Assembly (NCBI GenBank): GCA_017562135.1
Contig: QEYB01001410.1
Coordinates: 50,934-114,933 of the forward strand
DNA from: Dipylidium caninum
Taxonomy: Eukaryota > Platyhelminthes > Cestoda > Cyclophyllidea > Dipylidiidae
Length of the DNA stretch: 64,000 bases
Reading direction: 5' to 3'
In this document: positions 1 through 11,845 of the stretch, piece after piece
Numbering within the stretch: the stretch's first letter is position 1
Layout: every line of letters starts with the position of its first letter
Position numbers and translations under genes: made by a program
The notes under the pieces: generated by a model
Told to the model about the DNA's origin: nothing
What the model saw: only the letters and a program-made list of their open reading frames with translations
Database searches by the model: none

Positions 1-449
1 ACTTGGAACGGCAGAAGAGCCGTTGTGTCAGAGGTGTGGGGTTGAACAACATCAAGCCCATACTGCGCCTTGGTTTCGTCTCGTTTTCAAGCTCATGCGT
101 TGGCAACGCGACAGTCATCACCGGTAGCAGGTGAGATAGTGTAAGTGACTATGACAACAGCGACGCCTCTTCCTAGCAGAACTTACTTCTGCCTCTGCGT
201 CTTTCAACAGGCGATCATCTGTGCAATAGGGCGAAAGGCACACCGCTTCCCATGACACTACTCATAGTGAAAGTTGCCCTTTAAATTGAGAAATCGAAAG
301 GAACCTCGATAGGATCAGACATCGGGGAAGGGCCGTCCATCTGCAGCCTCGTTCGAGTTCCTGTGAGTGGATTTCCTTACTGGAAACCAGCACTCATTTG
401 CAATTTTTGCCTCTCAACTTCGTTACTTACCCACAGCAGATGATGATAG

Positions 450-870
450 AGTCGATGTCTCTAGTGGAGTAAAATTGCACTGATTGAGATGAATCCGTGA
501 GGCTCTCGAAAATGCCTCGGTGCAACTCTCGGTATGTTTATACAAACCTCCTACTTTTGTGTCCGCTTTGAATTGAAGTAACGTGGGGGCGTGAGACAAT
601 CTTCACAAGATTCAAAGCTGCCCAAAAATGAGACCTTATAGCCGGAAATTGGTCTCTGCTTCATGGGTATGCAGAGAATTTGGCTTTCAGTCTGTGGAGT
701 CGGAGAACTTTTTGAAACTGTGGGTGCGTAGAGAACGGCTACAATAAAATCCACTGCTTTCAGTGACAATCTACTGTGGTCGGTGCTGCTTCTTTGCTGA
801 GCGCGCAAGTACCCGAGACTGGAGGGATTGCCTGTTTGCAAAGAGATCACCTTGATTGGCGCTTTGGATT
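450..870 (+). repeat. Dispersed repeat R1, first copy in arm 1
   Basis: Direct imperfect repeat of 5185-5580. Shared blocks include GTCCGCTTTGAA, ATGGGTCTCAGCTTC/TTGGTCTCTGCTTC, GTAGAGAACGG and CACCTTGATTGGC. No convincing frame. Each copy is mirrored in arm 2 (about 56620-57050 and 51670-52085). Confidence 0.6.
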
Positions 871-889
871 GAATGTGGCTAGTTGTTCC

Positions 890-1160
890 TCCAACTTTTG
901 CCCCTGACAATCCTCCTCTTCTCTCGTCTCTGCTCAAACATTTTTGCAGTTATTACGGCTCCTCTCGAAGCAAACCAAAATTCAATTCAGCTGCGGTGTT
1001 TCGCCAGCCCACCTGGACGTCCACGTTCACTGTTGATTTGCCTGCTGATCATAATTTCCTACTTGATGACCGTAGGAACCCTTTCCAAATTCAGAAGTTG
1101 CGGACTGAGCAGGGTAGAAACGAAGGCTCGGTGCGCCATGACAAAGGCCTCGAGGGATGT
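890..1160 (+). repeat. Dispersed repeat R2
   Basis: Matches 21650-21935 in the same orientation (CAGTTATTACGGCTCCTCTCG against CAGTTATTATGAGTCTTCTC; AGGGTAGAAACGAAGGCTCG against AGGGTAGGATCGAAGGCTTA), and partly 25660-25760 (GTTCACTGCTGACTTGCCTG). Confidence 0.55.
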
Positions 1161-1419
1161 TAGGAGACTCCTCAGTTTGTCCGATTATACTGTAACGCGT
1201 TATCGACACGAGCCCGTCCTGTTGAGCCAGATATCCTAGATAATATGGTCGGCCGACTCGACTCACTCCGTTTATCTCTGACAAGAGATGACAGTCTTAC
1301 CATTTGAATAGGAAATATGACTTCATCTAGTAACAAAAACGCGTGGAGGGAATGTGACCCCACTGCAGATCCTCCTAGCACGTCACTGGCATCGGCTTGT
1401 GTGGAAGACTGAGGTGGTC

Positions 1420-1860
1420 CGTCGCCGCTTCACCAATTTAGGATGGACCGGAGGAAATGAAGAAACAATCGATGCAAAAAAACCTCGTCATGGCTGCGGG
1501 TGAAGGACTGTATGTCTCAGCGCCTCTGCCACGGCAGTAAGCGGCTCTTAACAGCCACCCTCCGCAGGCCAGATTAAGCTGGGCAGTTTAGGTCAAGTCA
1601 GGATCGCGTCAGTGGTTAATTCCGTTCACCGCCGATGGGAGCTTGGTCGTGTTCAAGATAGACCGGTGGGCTGTAGTGCACATTTAATTTGACAGATTGC
1701 AGACTTTTGCTCATGAGGACAAGGCGGCATCCTTCCTCATGTTTCCGAATGGCCAATAGTGTTGGTGTCTAGTGGTCACGGAACACTTGGACGAGCCTCG
1801 GTGCCTTGGTCTGTCACAATTTAGATTCAAAAGAATCTATAAATGTGTTCAATTTCCGTT
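1420..1860 (+). repeat. Dispersed repeat R3, arm 1
   Basis: Matches 32930-33310 and, over a shorter length, 33815-33960, in the same orientation. Inverted copies are at 21112-21250 and 11075-11290. Common core: AATTTAGGATG, ATCGATGCA, the AGCGCCTCTGCC-type block, GCCAGATTAAGCTGGGCAG. It is the most widespread element after the F-box unit. No terminal repeats or coding capacity were seen. Confidence 0.65.
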
Positions 1861-2276
1861 ATATTAGCACGAGATTGTTTGACAGAGGTGCAAGAGGTCG
1901 TTCACACCGCTCTTCTTCCGCACTAGGCGCCCTTAGCGTTCCATTACTAGCAGAAGGAGGTATTTTGGTGATCATGAAGCAAGCATCTTCAACGTGTCGT
2001 GGGGGCTACATCAAGTGCAACCCGGACCATTGCAATCACACTCCAGTCTCGTGGAACAGCCGTGACAATTGCCAGTGGTCCACGGCGCGCTGGAGTTCGT
2101 AGAAAAAGATGTCAAATTCAGACGGGGATAATCCGACCTCCACTATGAACACACACGTCTAAAGAGCCTCGGCTGCTTCGCAATAAGACATTCGGACGGT
2201 AAGCCGTCTAGATAGATCAGAAGTCTCTAGTTTTAAAAAAAGTTGTTGCACTTTCAATTTAGAAGGTTTGCTCAAT

Positions 2277-3300
2277 GCCTGTTGTTGACTGTGTAGCCTC
2301 TACATTCGCCGCTGAACCACTTCTCGCTAAATCCATCTAAACTCCTCATCGCCACTTAATCACTAGATGCGACAGCTGATTGCGACAGCTGATGGTCATC
2401 CACTTTAAAAACTTCCCTCAAACAGTAAGACAAGAGTTTCATCACGTGTCCGTGGGGGCCTGCTTTGTCCGTCACGACAGAGAGCAATAGAATTTCGCAC
2501 ATAGCCGTCAACTCTGCCTCCATTTTAGTCGTGAGACGGTGAAGCCGTGAAAGCTGCACGACGTGGAAGAAGCAGTTGTGTAGGTTAAGGACTTCCTTAT
2601 CTACCCCCAATAAACTGTTGGAAAGTTTTATCGAAGCGAATAATTTTTTTGTAAGCTAAGGACCTTTCTGTGACCGCCGCGATTGTGCGCATCTACCACA
2701 GGCGCCGTTGACCGCCGGGATTTAATCGCTTTCACCGCCACCCACAGGCAAGCCCATATTTACTCCTTCAGGGAAGGTGACACCTAAAAATGAGTGAATC
2801 ATGAATGTCTTCACGCGATACTCGAAATGTCGACCACGTAGTTGAGGATGGATATGAGGAAGAGGCACCTGACAGTCTCCAAGGTGCCACCAGGCGCTCT
2901 ACCCACTCGACAGCATATTTTCAACTTGGCCTCTTCAAAATGACATTTAATGATTCGTCGAAAATGGTGCGAAAGTGGGGACTCTGCGTTGGAACACGGG
3001 TGCGCGGGGTTCTGCTCACCTATCCAACACCACGTGGCGACGCAGGAGTGCGAAGACCTCAAGCAGAGCAGCATTTCCCCCTCTTGGCAAGCGTTTAGTG
3101 TCTCTTGGCAGGCGTTTAGTGTCTCGTCCATGCTGAGGTACTTGCAGATCACCATATTGCGCTCTGTGGGGAGTTTGGGGACATCGGTCGCACATCCGGG
3201 CTCCTGTAAAATAGACCGCAAAGCAGGAAGTCGCCTAACATCGATGACCTAACTCGTCATCAATCGAGGAAACATGGAATGAATCGACTTGTCATTGATT
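2277..3300 (-). pseudogene. F-box/ARF-like (FBXO4-like) pseudogene, copy A
   Basis: Reading down the minus strand, the remnant of exon 1 is near 3270-3290, where the family's ATG is GTG and the splice donor has become ACAAGT. The intron acceptor TTTTACAG ends at 3204. Exon 2 stays open to 2811 and encodes an F-box (LPTERNMVICKYLSMDETL), then the family's CWIG and IKCHFEEAKL blocks. The C-terminal domain follows at 2610-2356 (KMEAELTAMCEILL) in a different frame. Its last part, to 2277, contains in-frame stops but keeps the RLHSQQQ end. A 21-base tandem duplication at 3081-3122 repeats ETLNACQ inside the F-box. The lost start codon, lost donor and stops make this a pseudogene. Its mirror is at 53930-55175. 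Confidence 0.7.
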
Positions 3301-3589
3301 TCACGTCAGCTACTTGTTAAGGTGTCGTGAAAATACACTCAGCAAAAGAGGTGGCTACACGAGGGAAGAGCGGGAGGCCTGTGATTAATATAATGAGGCT
3401 GGAGCTCTGTTTTCCTCTAAGTCGTGAAAGGCAGAAATTGCCTTAGTTGCCTGACTTCAGTTCCACCTCTCTCTCTACATTGGAGTAGTCGCTATGTGCT
3501 TCTATCTCTTGTATTCTTGTTTTCGTGCGATGGCCGCGATTTCCGCATGGCTCTCCGTATCCCAGTATATATGATTTGCCACTTTGCCT

Positions 3590-3755
3590 TTCCTGCGTGT
3601 CAATGCCGAGGTGGGAAGTGGTGCTCTACTCGCGGTCTCCGCACTCCTACGTTACCACTTGACATTGGGCGGATGAGTAGGATTCCCGTCTACTTGTGTT
3701 AGACCTTCATAGCCCTCGGATTGGGACTGTTTGCGTCGAGGCTATTTCAATCGGT
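3590..3755 (+). pseudogene. F-box exon fragment
   Basis: A piece of the family's exon 2: reading on the plus strand gives CVSMPRWEVVLYSRSPHSYV, then a stop, then degraded sequence that still resembles the family's GTTTGCGTCGAG segment. It lacks the first half of the F-box and everything after about 55 codons. It lies just beyond copy A but on the opposite strand, so it is a separate insertion or a local rearrangement. The mirror fragment is at about 53500-53665 (-). Confidence 0.6.
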
Positions 3756-3759
3756 ACGT

Positions 3760-5180
3760 CTTGTGACATGAGACCGAGAATTCCACCAGCTGCCACTCTC
3801 CGACATTCCGTCCTGCCACTCGTCACCGACGAACCTCACGCCTAGAAATGGTGGCTCCTGTTACACGCACTGCCGGTGAGAGTCGTTGGGCGAGTTGAGG
3901 TCAGATCTGTCGTAGGGGTCAGCCCAGTGGTCAATCGATGCAGCCTTCCCATTGGTCGCAACAGCATCAAATGAACTGTCGTCTGTTGAATGCACAGACT
4001 CGCATTAAGAACTTGCAAGTGAGTAGTCGATTCAGCCGTGCAGCTGTTTTTGGCTTCCTTGAATACGTCTGACCGACTGGAGGATTTCGAAGTTACCCTT
4101 AAAACGGACTAATTAACGTTTCATCACTTTTTTTTTCTGCGTAGAGACCATTAACGTAGCCACACTCCTACATCTCACTCGGTCGTGCTCCTGCCATGAT
4201 ATTCAGCAGTTCCCCTTGTTACATTAGTCGCATCACATGGCTTAGATGCACTCTTTCATACGTCGTCTATCTTGAGGGTAGGTGAGCTTGACTTCGGCAA
4301 TCTGCCTATTCGTGGACATGAGAAGTCACTTCGAAGGGCCTCCTGTCTCGAGTGGAGCTTCTAACTCAGACAACTATTCTCCGCCCGCTACACAACAAGA
4401 AGGGGAGGTGGAGAGAGATGAAAGGCTTCAGCGCAGAACGGAAAATGGAATTCAGATGAGGTTTCAGTTTGTTTACTCAAAAAGGCACATTTTGTGTGCA
4501 CACCAATCAAAATCCCACCATGCGCTGACGAGGTGTGGTGAAATTGAGGCTGCGACATTGTCCAATAGGAGAATGAGGGAGTTGAATTATCGTCAGAGTT
4601 TCGATTACACCTTACCTTTAGCCATGCTGAGGAGGACTAACGCCTAGCTAGATACGTTCGACACCACGAGTCAACATCTTTTCTCTTCCGCACAGCCTAC
4701 CTTCCACTCGCTTGCATTGCCGTCTAGGCTTCCTCTTCCTCCTCAGCATAATTTGCCGCAAGTGTTGCGGAATGCTGAGAGTGGGTGTCCAAATGAACTA
4801 GGTACACTAGCATGCACGCGGGTCTATACTCGGCTAGGCATCTCTTCCCTCAGACTGTGTGCAATGCTTGCCACCGTCTCTAACCGGCACAGCCCATGTT
4901 GAGAACTGTTTTCCCATTGTCTCGCCATGATTTCACAACCGTCTAGCCGAATTCCTGCATTGCCGCTTTCGTTAAACCGTCCGGTGTCTCCTCTGTCCCA
5001 CCAAAATTCAAAACGAGGCTAAGCCTAGAGAATGTGTATTCAACTTCCTTTCCACACTCCTCGCCACCTTATCAGTCTCCCAATTTGTCGATACAATTCT
5101 TAGAGCCGTCTCCGGTGCGCAGTTAGTTGCAAGTTCTAATCACTAGGCCACAGGCACTTTTCCCACCAAAGTGGTAGCCA
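3760..5180. other. No identifiable gene (arm 1)
   Basis: Between the F-box fragment and R1 there is only sequence mirrored at about 52090-53500. The 121-codon open stretch at 4282-4647 is broken in the mirror. I see nothing else. Confidence 0.5.
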
Positions 5181-5184
5181 CCAG

Positions 5185-5580
5185 AACCCTAAAATTCAAC
5201 CGAATGAGATTACTGGGTGAGGCTTTCGAGCGTGCCTCTGTGCGACCCTTAGTATGTTTCTACAATCCTTCTACTCCCATGTCCGCTTTGAAGTGTAGCA
5301 ACGTGGCGACGTCGAGTAGTCTCCATAAGGCTGTAATCTGCACGGAAATGGGTCTCAGCTTCGTGCGTATGCCGGGAAGGTGGCTTTTGTTCTGAGGAGC
5401 CGAAGAACTAATCGGAGTTGTGGATGGGTAGAGAACGGTTAAACTCAAACCCTCCGCTCTCGGGGCTCCTCAGAGGATGACGGTGCAGCTTCCTCGCTGG
5501 GTGCAGGCGTACCCCACACTAGCGGGTTGTCTGTCTGGGAGAGCTCACCTTGATTGGCATGTCAAAGTATTTGAATGGGG
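5185..5580 (+). repeat. Dispersed repeat R1, second copy in arm 1
   Basis: Imperfect direct repeat of 450-870 in the same orientation. See the shared blocks given there. The frame at 5171-5395 is not preserved in the other copy, so it is not evidence of a protein. Confidence 0.6.
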
Positions 5581-6396
5581 CGAGCTGTTGCCAGGCATAC
5601 GAATTCAGCACAGTCGAAAAGGCATTTACGCCCTCATTGGGGAGAATTTTTGTTAACCGCTCCTCGTCGGCGCAACTAATTTCGCAGAACAATCTCAGTT
5701 GACATCCCGCACTGCATGCCAGTTGGAAGGTAGCAAACTTGTAAGAAGCCGCTGAAAAATTTGGACCAACGACAAATCAACAGGTTGCCAGGAATTAACA
5801 GAAATGTCAAAATAAAGACCAACTTCTGTCTAGCGGCGCAGCCTTCTCTCCCGCTAAAACCATTCTTCTATCCTCGTCCATCCACAAGCTCACAAGAGAT
5901 CCTCCTCTCCGCCCAACTTCTTACTTCATAAATCTTAAGGATATTCTGTTTGCCGATGTCCCGGATTTTCCTCCGGTTACATTTCATTTTTATTTCGAGT
6001 TTTGTTCAAATCCGGACTCAAGTAAAAGACGCACCACATCTGTCACTTACGAGATTAACTCGAATCAGAGTTCAGCTCCACTGTATTAACTGCATCATGG
6101 GGAGTTTCCACAAAACCCGAAAGGCACTGTTCCATTTATACGACATTTATTTGGACCATAACCAGTTTCCATGAGGAGCTGCCTACTCTGACCCACTTGC
6201 CTCAGCTCAGAAGGATGCTCAATCTACTAGTTGTCACCTCCTTCATGCTCTGGACTATTTCTACGTTTCTGCCGACAGAGCGCTTCAACCACATCCCGTC
6301 TATCAAGACCATTGTGGGTTACGTGCCTTAAGAGACAGAGTCAGGGAAGAGTCTGCCCTGTTGTCAACAACCTATAAGCCCTTTATATCTTCAACA

Positions 6397-6640
6397 GAGG
6401 CAACTCAGTGTGAGTGTCCACCTTTGCGCCTGCAAATGAAGTGGTCATTGTGGTACTTGAGAACAATGGACATTGATGGCCACAAAGAGTCGCCTAATGA
6501 ATTTGCCAAGAAATGTTTAAGCGGAGGATCGAGAGGCTACTCTGTGAACGTCGGGGTATTGGGCAGTCCCATTAGTTGTGCATCTGTTGCCTTTGGAGTA
6601 ATTTCATTAAAACTGTGAACTTTCGATGTATCTGAGCGGT
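6397..6640 (+). pseudogene. C-terminal fragment of the F-box/ARF-like gene
   Basis: This encodes PPLRLQMKWSLWYLRTMDID and then a frame-shifted version of the family's ending (GGATCGAGAGGCTAC). In fuller copies the same block reads PLLRLPMKWRMW followed by ELFKWVCRDVIERRIERL. Only the last quarter of the gene is present. The family's 3' flank continues after it to about 6960. Nothing related is seen immediately upstream, so this is a truncated copy. Mirror at about 50645-50842 (-). Confidence 0.62.
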
Positions 6641-6960
6641 ATGGGTCGCAGTGGCTTATCGCGAAGTGGTTGAGGTTCATTCTGAGAGTGTGGGTGTCTA
6701 AGAGGCTCTAGATGCTCAGGTCTTGGCATCGTGTGTCACTGACGCCAGCGCGTCGGGGGAAGGTGGATGTGTGCGGGATGGAATGCCGGAGTGAGTTGTG
6801 CTAGGCTCTTGCTGGCAATAAACCTTATCTCATTTTCTGCTTCTGTTCAAAACAGGAAGGAGTTTAAGCTGATACTGTTTTTCGGACCCCAAGGAGACAA
6901 GACTTTAGAGATAGGAACTCCATCGGCGCAAAAAGAAAATAGGCGAGATGAAGAAGGAAG
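6640..6960 (+). repeat. 3' flank of the F-box repeat unit
   Basis: The sequence after the C-terminal fragment matches, imperfectly, the 3' flanks of copies at 17040 (16860-17039, minus), 19015 (18700-19014, minus) and 23738 (23745-23960, plus). Shared blocks include TGGCATCGTG, the CGACCGCTTCG-type segment (antisense) and the AAGGAGACAAGACT block. This shows that the duplicated unit extends several hundred bases beyond the stop codon. Confidence 0.6.
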
Positions 6961-7049
6961 CAACCCTTAGCAGTCTGAGGATGCTCTGAAGGTCTACGGT
7001 CGTAGGGCCAGAAGTGAGCCTGAGGAAGAGTGGTAGAACGGGAGCAGAA

Positions 7050-9230
7050 GGCTCAGCCACTAGTCATAAGCCAAGAGCATGGGGAGCATGCAGACAGCCA
7101 TACATGAAAGCATTACCTCCCACACAAAATTTATTTCAATTTCTGTGAGCAGAAATGTTGGATTCATAGTGCCTAGCATCCTTCGTCGCAGGATCCGCAC
7201 CTCATCCCTGCAAGCAAGCAAGGTTCCTCCTCCTCCATAAAGAGTTGAGAGTAGGAAAATTGAGGAGGATAGCAGATAAAATGTAAACAGCAACTTTTAG
7301 AGAGGGAAGGGTGGGATCATGGAAGCAGGGATGAAGTTGGTTTGAAAGGAGAATGCAAATTGGAGAGGTTTGGTTTGGTGGGAAAAAAGGCATCAATAAA
7401 GCCGGAGGAAGGGGTGGAAGAAAATGTTTGTCTTTGCTGTTTAGGGAACAGACCAGGAAGTGCAGGCAATTTTGAAGAGTGGAAGGCGAATAGATACACT
7501 GGCAGTTGGGGGAGGTCGTAACTTGGCCAGTGCTGCAGAAAAAACTCCGCTGATCCACACTGTCAGGCGAGCTGAGTAACTGTTGATGGGTGCTTGAGGA
7601 TGTCACATGAAATTTATGGTGAAGGAGGCAGGTTGATTTCACGCAATTGAGCATGAAGTAATACAAGATTCAGTGGAGGAAAGTTGGAAATCCCAACAAT
7701 CCTGTCCAAGGTGATTCACTAGCTGACCGTGGAGAAGCCTGAAGCCACTTGGGACGAATTATTGGCTCGATTTTTATTTCACTTTGCTATTACACTGTTT
7801 CGTTTGTGATAATCAGGAGACGAGCACAGTTTTCTCCAATCTCCCTTCCCGTTCGGAATCGCTATGTAATAAACGCTGAAAGTAAACTATTAATTTTTGT
7901 TGAAAAACATCCGTTCCGTATTTTCTCCCATATATTGCGCGCGAATGGGTGGTGATTGCCCACCACTAAGGGGTGACTAAGGGGTCATAACTGACCGGAA
8001 TGCGGGTAGAGTGGTGTACCTGCTGCAAGTGCTATGCTCAGACTTTCATCTCTTCAAATTTTCCCAGAACTCAGGGGGCTAGATGGTCTTCAACTGGGCA
8101 GAGCCTGAGTTGATGCATCATGAACAGCGCAGGTGCTTGTGGACCTGAGAAGGAATAGGAAGATCTTTCTGCGATTAAACGTCGATGCCTGTGAATAGAC
8201 GTGATGCCACAGGTGAATGCGAGTGAAATCATTATGACGCCCGTTAGAAGCCAGAATTGATTCAACAGCCAGTAGCAACGGCTGGAATACGAAGAGAAGC
8301 CGTCTGGAGGCATAAGGCAAAGTGTTAATCCTTCTGCTGCTTTTCGCCTTACATTGTAGGACATGCACTACTGATTCACTTCAACCATTCTTGCGCCAAT
8401 GTTCTCATTTGAAATTTGTCTATGGAAGTGAATTTCTCGCTCACTACTATATCAGGCTTTCCTTCTTGTGCTTACTGTCCGTTGTGTTTCGTCTCGCACT
8501 TCGGCCGCTAGGTGATATCGTCATTGATAATGTTCTGCTTCACAGGACACCCCATGAGTCGTACCGTGTTCTTAGGAGTTTTACCATCGCTTCATGGCCA
8601 AATTCTCCTCTACGCAGTTTCATGGACTCGTTCTTTAGCGCTTTCAACCGTAACGCTTGCTGAGTTGAAAGCCCTGTCTCTCGCCATCTTAGCGGTTTGG
8701 TTGCCTTTAACAGCCGTTTGAGAACCGAAGATGAGATTCTAACGAGCGCTAAAGACATTTATGCACCAAGCATCGCTGAACATTACTGACGCAGGTCAGA
8801 GTGTAACTGAAAATCGTCGACGTGACGGAGGTCGCTCGACTTTCCGCTCACCGTGGTCTTGCATTGATGTCCGACAGGAGAGAACTTTTCGCTAGGTGTG
8901 GTCTGATGCTGATTTAACCAGTTTCCCACATTTCAAGTCCTCTCCAGACCCTAACGCGCGGCCACCGGAACGTCTTTCAGTTTATAGATGAGACTCCTAC
9001 GAATAATGCCATCGATTATTCACCAGATTGCCATATCTTGTAAACATTTGCCATGGTGTCTGAAATTAGCTCCGGTCGCGTGGGCCAGTTGTCAGCGTTC
9101 AGCTATCGGTGCACCATTCAAAAGGTTGGGTGTCTCAAACCTCGTCATTGGGCTAAGAAGCTACCTTCCTCTACAGGTAGATGTAGATAACGAAAAAGTG
9201 GAGAAATTCCACCGCGGTAGTAAACCCTTC
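7050..9230. other. Unidentified arm sequence
   Basis: Mirrored at about 48100-50200. The minus strand of 7060-7660 is pyrimidine-rich and gives a hydrophobic 77-codon open stretch (7060-7293) that is also open in arm 2 (49948-50178). It shows no recognisable domain. The 8.0-8.8 kb frames shift between arms. Confidence 0.4.
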
Positions 9231-9234
9231 AACC

Positions 9235-10046
9235 TTACCGAAAACCGTTTACTTTTACAGTCGAGGGAAAGAGGAGAGAAGGCTTGCCCCAACAATGTCG
9301 GCGGAGACGCGCCAAAATTGAGCACAGGCGATTTGGCGACACTTTAATAGGGCAGAAGGTCTTTGCCATCTTTAAGGCAGATTCTCCCATTAAGAGGTCA
9401 GAGTTGTATCCTCTGGGACGCTTCGTTTCGTGGACACCTTCAAACATGGCATTGGAAGCAGCCATATTGAAAAGTGGATTGAATTTTTTCTTTAGCACTC
9501 TGTGCCCTTGACCATGCTACTGATGCTCATTGAAGTAGTATTCGCTAATCCGGTAATATCGGTAATTAGATTCTTCTCCAAAATAAACCATCGCTTTTAC
9601 CACTAGAGGTAGACATATACATACGCACCTTGATGCAGGTTTGCCGTGTTTTGTGGCAGAAGTAGGCGTTTTCCCAATGTCCTCTGAGAAAAGCCACGAG
9701 TAGCGTTGGACTCAACGAAGCGGGTGATCGGATAGCAAACGACCACTCCGATGGCTGCTATTTTAAGTAGCTGCTCGGCCACCGGTCCATAGACGAATTT
9801 CTTTTCAGTTTCATTGTAGACCCGTGAACGATAAATTGTCGCCCGAAGGAAGCGGAACCAATTTGATTCCGGTCGGTTGCAAATCCCCATCTTCATTGAG
9901 TAAGATGACAAAGCGAATGAATGTGAGGACTTCTGCGCGGTGGAGATTGCATGGGCGAGGAAGAGTAGGAAATCGTCCAACTTAGATGACCTAACTGGCT
10001 ATAAAGTGGAGGAAAGCGGAATGAAATGACTAGCCTTTGGTTCCAT
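9235..10046 (-). CDS. Possible chimeric gene: F-box-family 5' exon plus unrelated open segment
   Basis: On the minus strand, exon 1 is ATGGAACCAAAG (10046-10035) followed by GCTAGT. The start of intron 1 matches the F-box family as far as TTCCTAC. After that the sequence is unrelated. It has a possible acceptor (CCGCGCAG, near 9944) and an open frame to 9603 that includes ETEKKFVYGPVAEQLLKIAA. A second open stretch, 9498-9235, encodes KKFNPLFNMAASNAMFEGVH. Splicing exon 1 to the acceptor would be in frame. I recognise no domain. The intron donor is GC-type, so use is uncertain, and there is a frame break between the two stretches. It may be a real chimera or a chance junction. Confidence 0.35.
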
Positions 10047-10049
10047 TTC

Positions 10050-10265
10050 GGATACGATTCGAAAGGTCCTGAAAATACATTCAGTAAGGAAGGTTGCTGG
10101 ACGAGTTAGGAACGAGAGACCTGTGACCCAAATAATGAGGCTGAAGCACTGTTCTCCTCCTGGTTATGACGAGTGCCTGCTTGAAAGCTGATGTCGTGGA
10201 AATCAGTAATTGAATTTATTGCCTGACTTCAGTTCAAACCAGATTTCTCCACTGAAACGCATACT
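10050..10265 (-). promoter_or_regulatory. F-box-family upstream region in front of the chimeric unit
   Basis: The reverse complement carries the family's upstream order: TGAAGTCAGGCAATAAATTC, a CAAGCAGGCACTCGTC-type block, GAACAGTGCTTCAGCCTCAT, and then the segment where other copies have TATTTAAA. Here the box reads TATTTGGG. The mirror is at about 46985-47190. Confidence 0.5.
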
Positions 10266-11074
10266 GTGAACTTCAATCCGTTACATCATCGGCTTCTGGG
10301 AAGAGACGAGACTTCTGCACGTCAATTTTCAGCCCAGTCTGTACAATCTAATTGGAGTTTATCTTTCTCTCGTCGACGATACGGTGTCCGCGTAGCCAAG
10401 CCAGTCAAGATGAGGATACGTGGATGACACCAGTCCTGCCCAATGGCTACGCTGGACAGTGGGCACAGGCGCGATTACTGACTACCAGAGAACAGTTACC
10501 TGAGCATAAGGAGTTGGCCGCTTATTGACATTCTGCCTATACGACAGTGACCGGCTCCTGAAGTGTACCGAGTTCGAAAGGAGAGTGATGAGGACGACCC
10601 CATGTCCATTTGGCAATCAATCTCTCAATGCCCGTCGAAGCAGCTGATTTGGTGAACGAGACGTCTCTTTCATGAGAAGGGGGATTCTTACGATTAAGGA
10701 AAATAGGGGGGGGGGCGGAAGTTGAGGACGCAGCGTATGAAACAATTTACGAGTGTCCTTCCCGTCACCGAGGCTACAACAGTGACGGTAGTGACCTCGA
10801 AGAGAACATAAAATGGGCGCATTTTTGATCCTACTGAATCTGAATTGTTGCAGACAAGGGATGATTCATTGGAGCTCGTCTAATTGGTGAACAACAGCAT
10901 TGGCTGACCGGAGACCTGAGAAGGGTTGCAGCATCGTCTTCATCACCTCAATGTTCAACATCTATTAAATAAAGACGTACTTTACAGCCTGGCTATTTGC
11001 CTCGAGGCCCGCTTAATGCTACTTTTCACCCGGCGAATATTTCGTCGACGGTTAACGGGATACGGCGCTCACAT

Positions 11075-11290
11075 GACCCCAAGTGAACTTACTCTGCCTA
11101 GCTTAGTTTGATCTGTTGGTATTGACTATCATAGGCCATATTCTCAAGTGGTGGAGGCGCTGAGAGATACGCCTCTTTATCCGCAAGCGTGGAAAGGAAT
11201 TGGTGAGTTCTTCGTTCCCCTCAGCGCATCCTAAATCATTGCCTCGGCAGTGAGCCACTTGCCCATCCCATCCATTTTGCTCTCAGAGGT
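11075..11290 (-). repeat. Dispersed repeat R3, inverted copy near the end of arm 1
   Basis: Its reverse complement (also readable directly at about 45950-46160) carries AATGATTTAGGATGCGC, CTCTCAGCGCCTCC and the AACTAAGCTAGGCAGAG block. The 148-codon open stretch at 45813-46259 runs through it and is not conserved in other R3 copies. Confidence 0.6.
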
Positions 11291-11764
11291 AGGTCCTTCA
11301 CTTGAAGCGTTTTTTTTACGCGATTAGGCCATTTTTGTCTGCCTAAACTGTCATCCGATTGAACAGGCAACCTGAATGACTCGTGTCCGCAAAGCGTTTA
11401 CCGTCCCCACCTCCACTCCTCCATCTTTGGTGGGGTCAACTCTGCTGGTCCCCTTTCACCCCACCTTTATGATTGGGAAAGTTTATTCGCTTTTGCCTAC
11501 TCAATTTGGTGAGTGTCTTGAAGGCTACTTCGCTCCTGTGTTGTGCTCTCGCCCTGGCAACCTATAAACTGACGAAGATGCGTAGAAAGGAAAACCGCCT
11601 GACTTTAAGCGATATCAGGACTTTCATTTCGGACTTAACTGTTACTACTGGCGTCGCAGTGGAAATTCCAGTCGCTCTCATCTACTTATTAAGGTATGTC
11701 GGCAGAGGGGAATAAATGGAGCTTCGACGTGTGGATGTTAGGCTTTCAGGAGATTTAATTTCGC

Positions 11765-11787
11765 CTTAGTCACTCTCAACGAGTGAC
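11765..11787. repeat. Hairpin at the inner end of arm 1
   Basis: GTCACTC (11769-11775) and GAGTGAC (11781-11787) flank a five-base loop, a perfect 7-bp stem. Identity with arm 2 stops at 11787, the last base of the stem. The next bases belong to intron 1 of the F-box pseudogene that starts at 11846. Confidence 0.85.
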
Positions 11788-11845
11788 GATCGGTGCATTC
11801 GTCTAGGTTTGGCGACTCTCTACTCTGTAATCCCTTTTTTTTAAG

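Larger units (their letters stand above)
1..11787. repeat. Arm 1 of a 12-kb inverted duplication
   Basis: This block matches the reverse complement of about 45450-57500 along its length. Matched anchors include 545/56937, 7200/50040, 9001/48240, 9980/47261 and 11465/45770. Where I compared the arms base by base, differences are mostly one- or two-base insertions or deletions, often in runs of one base; for example the run of T near 9597 is four long here and six long in the other arm. Substitutions are rare. The duplication reaches the window's first base and probably continues upstream. The inner end is at 11787, in a hairpin. The reading frames in this arm are longer than in arm 2, so this is probably the more accurate sequence. 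Confidence 0.93.
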
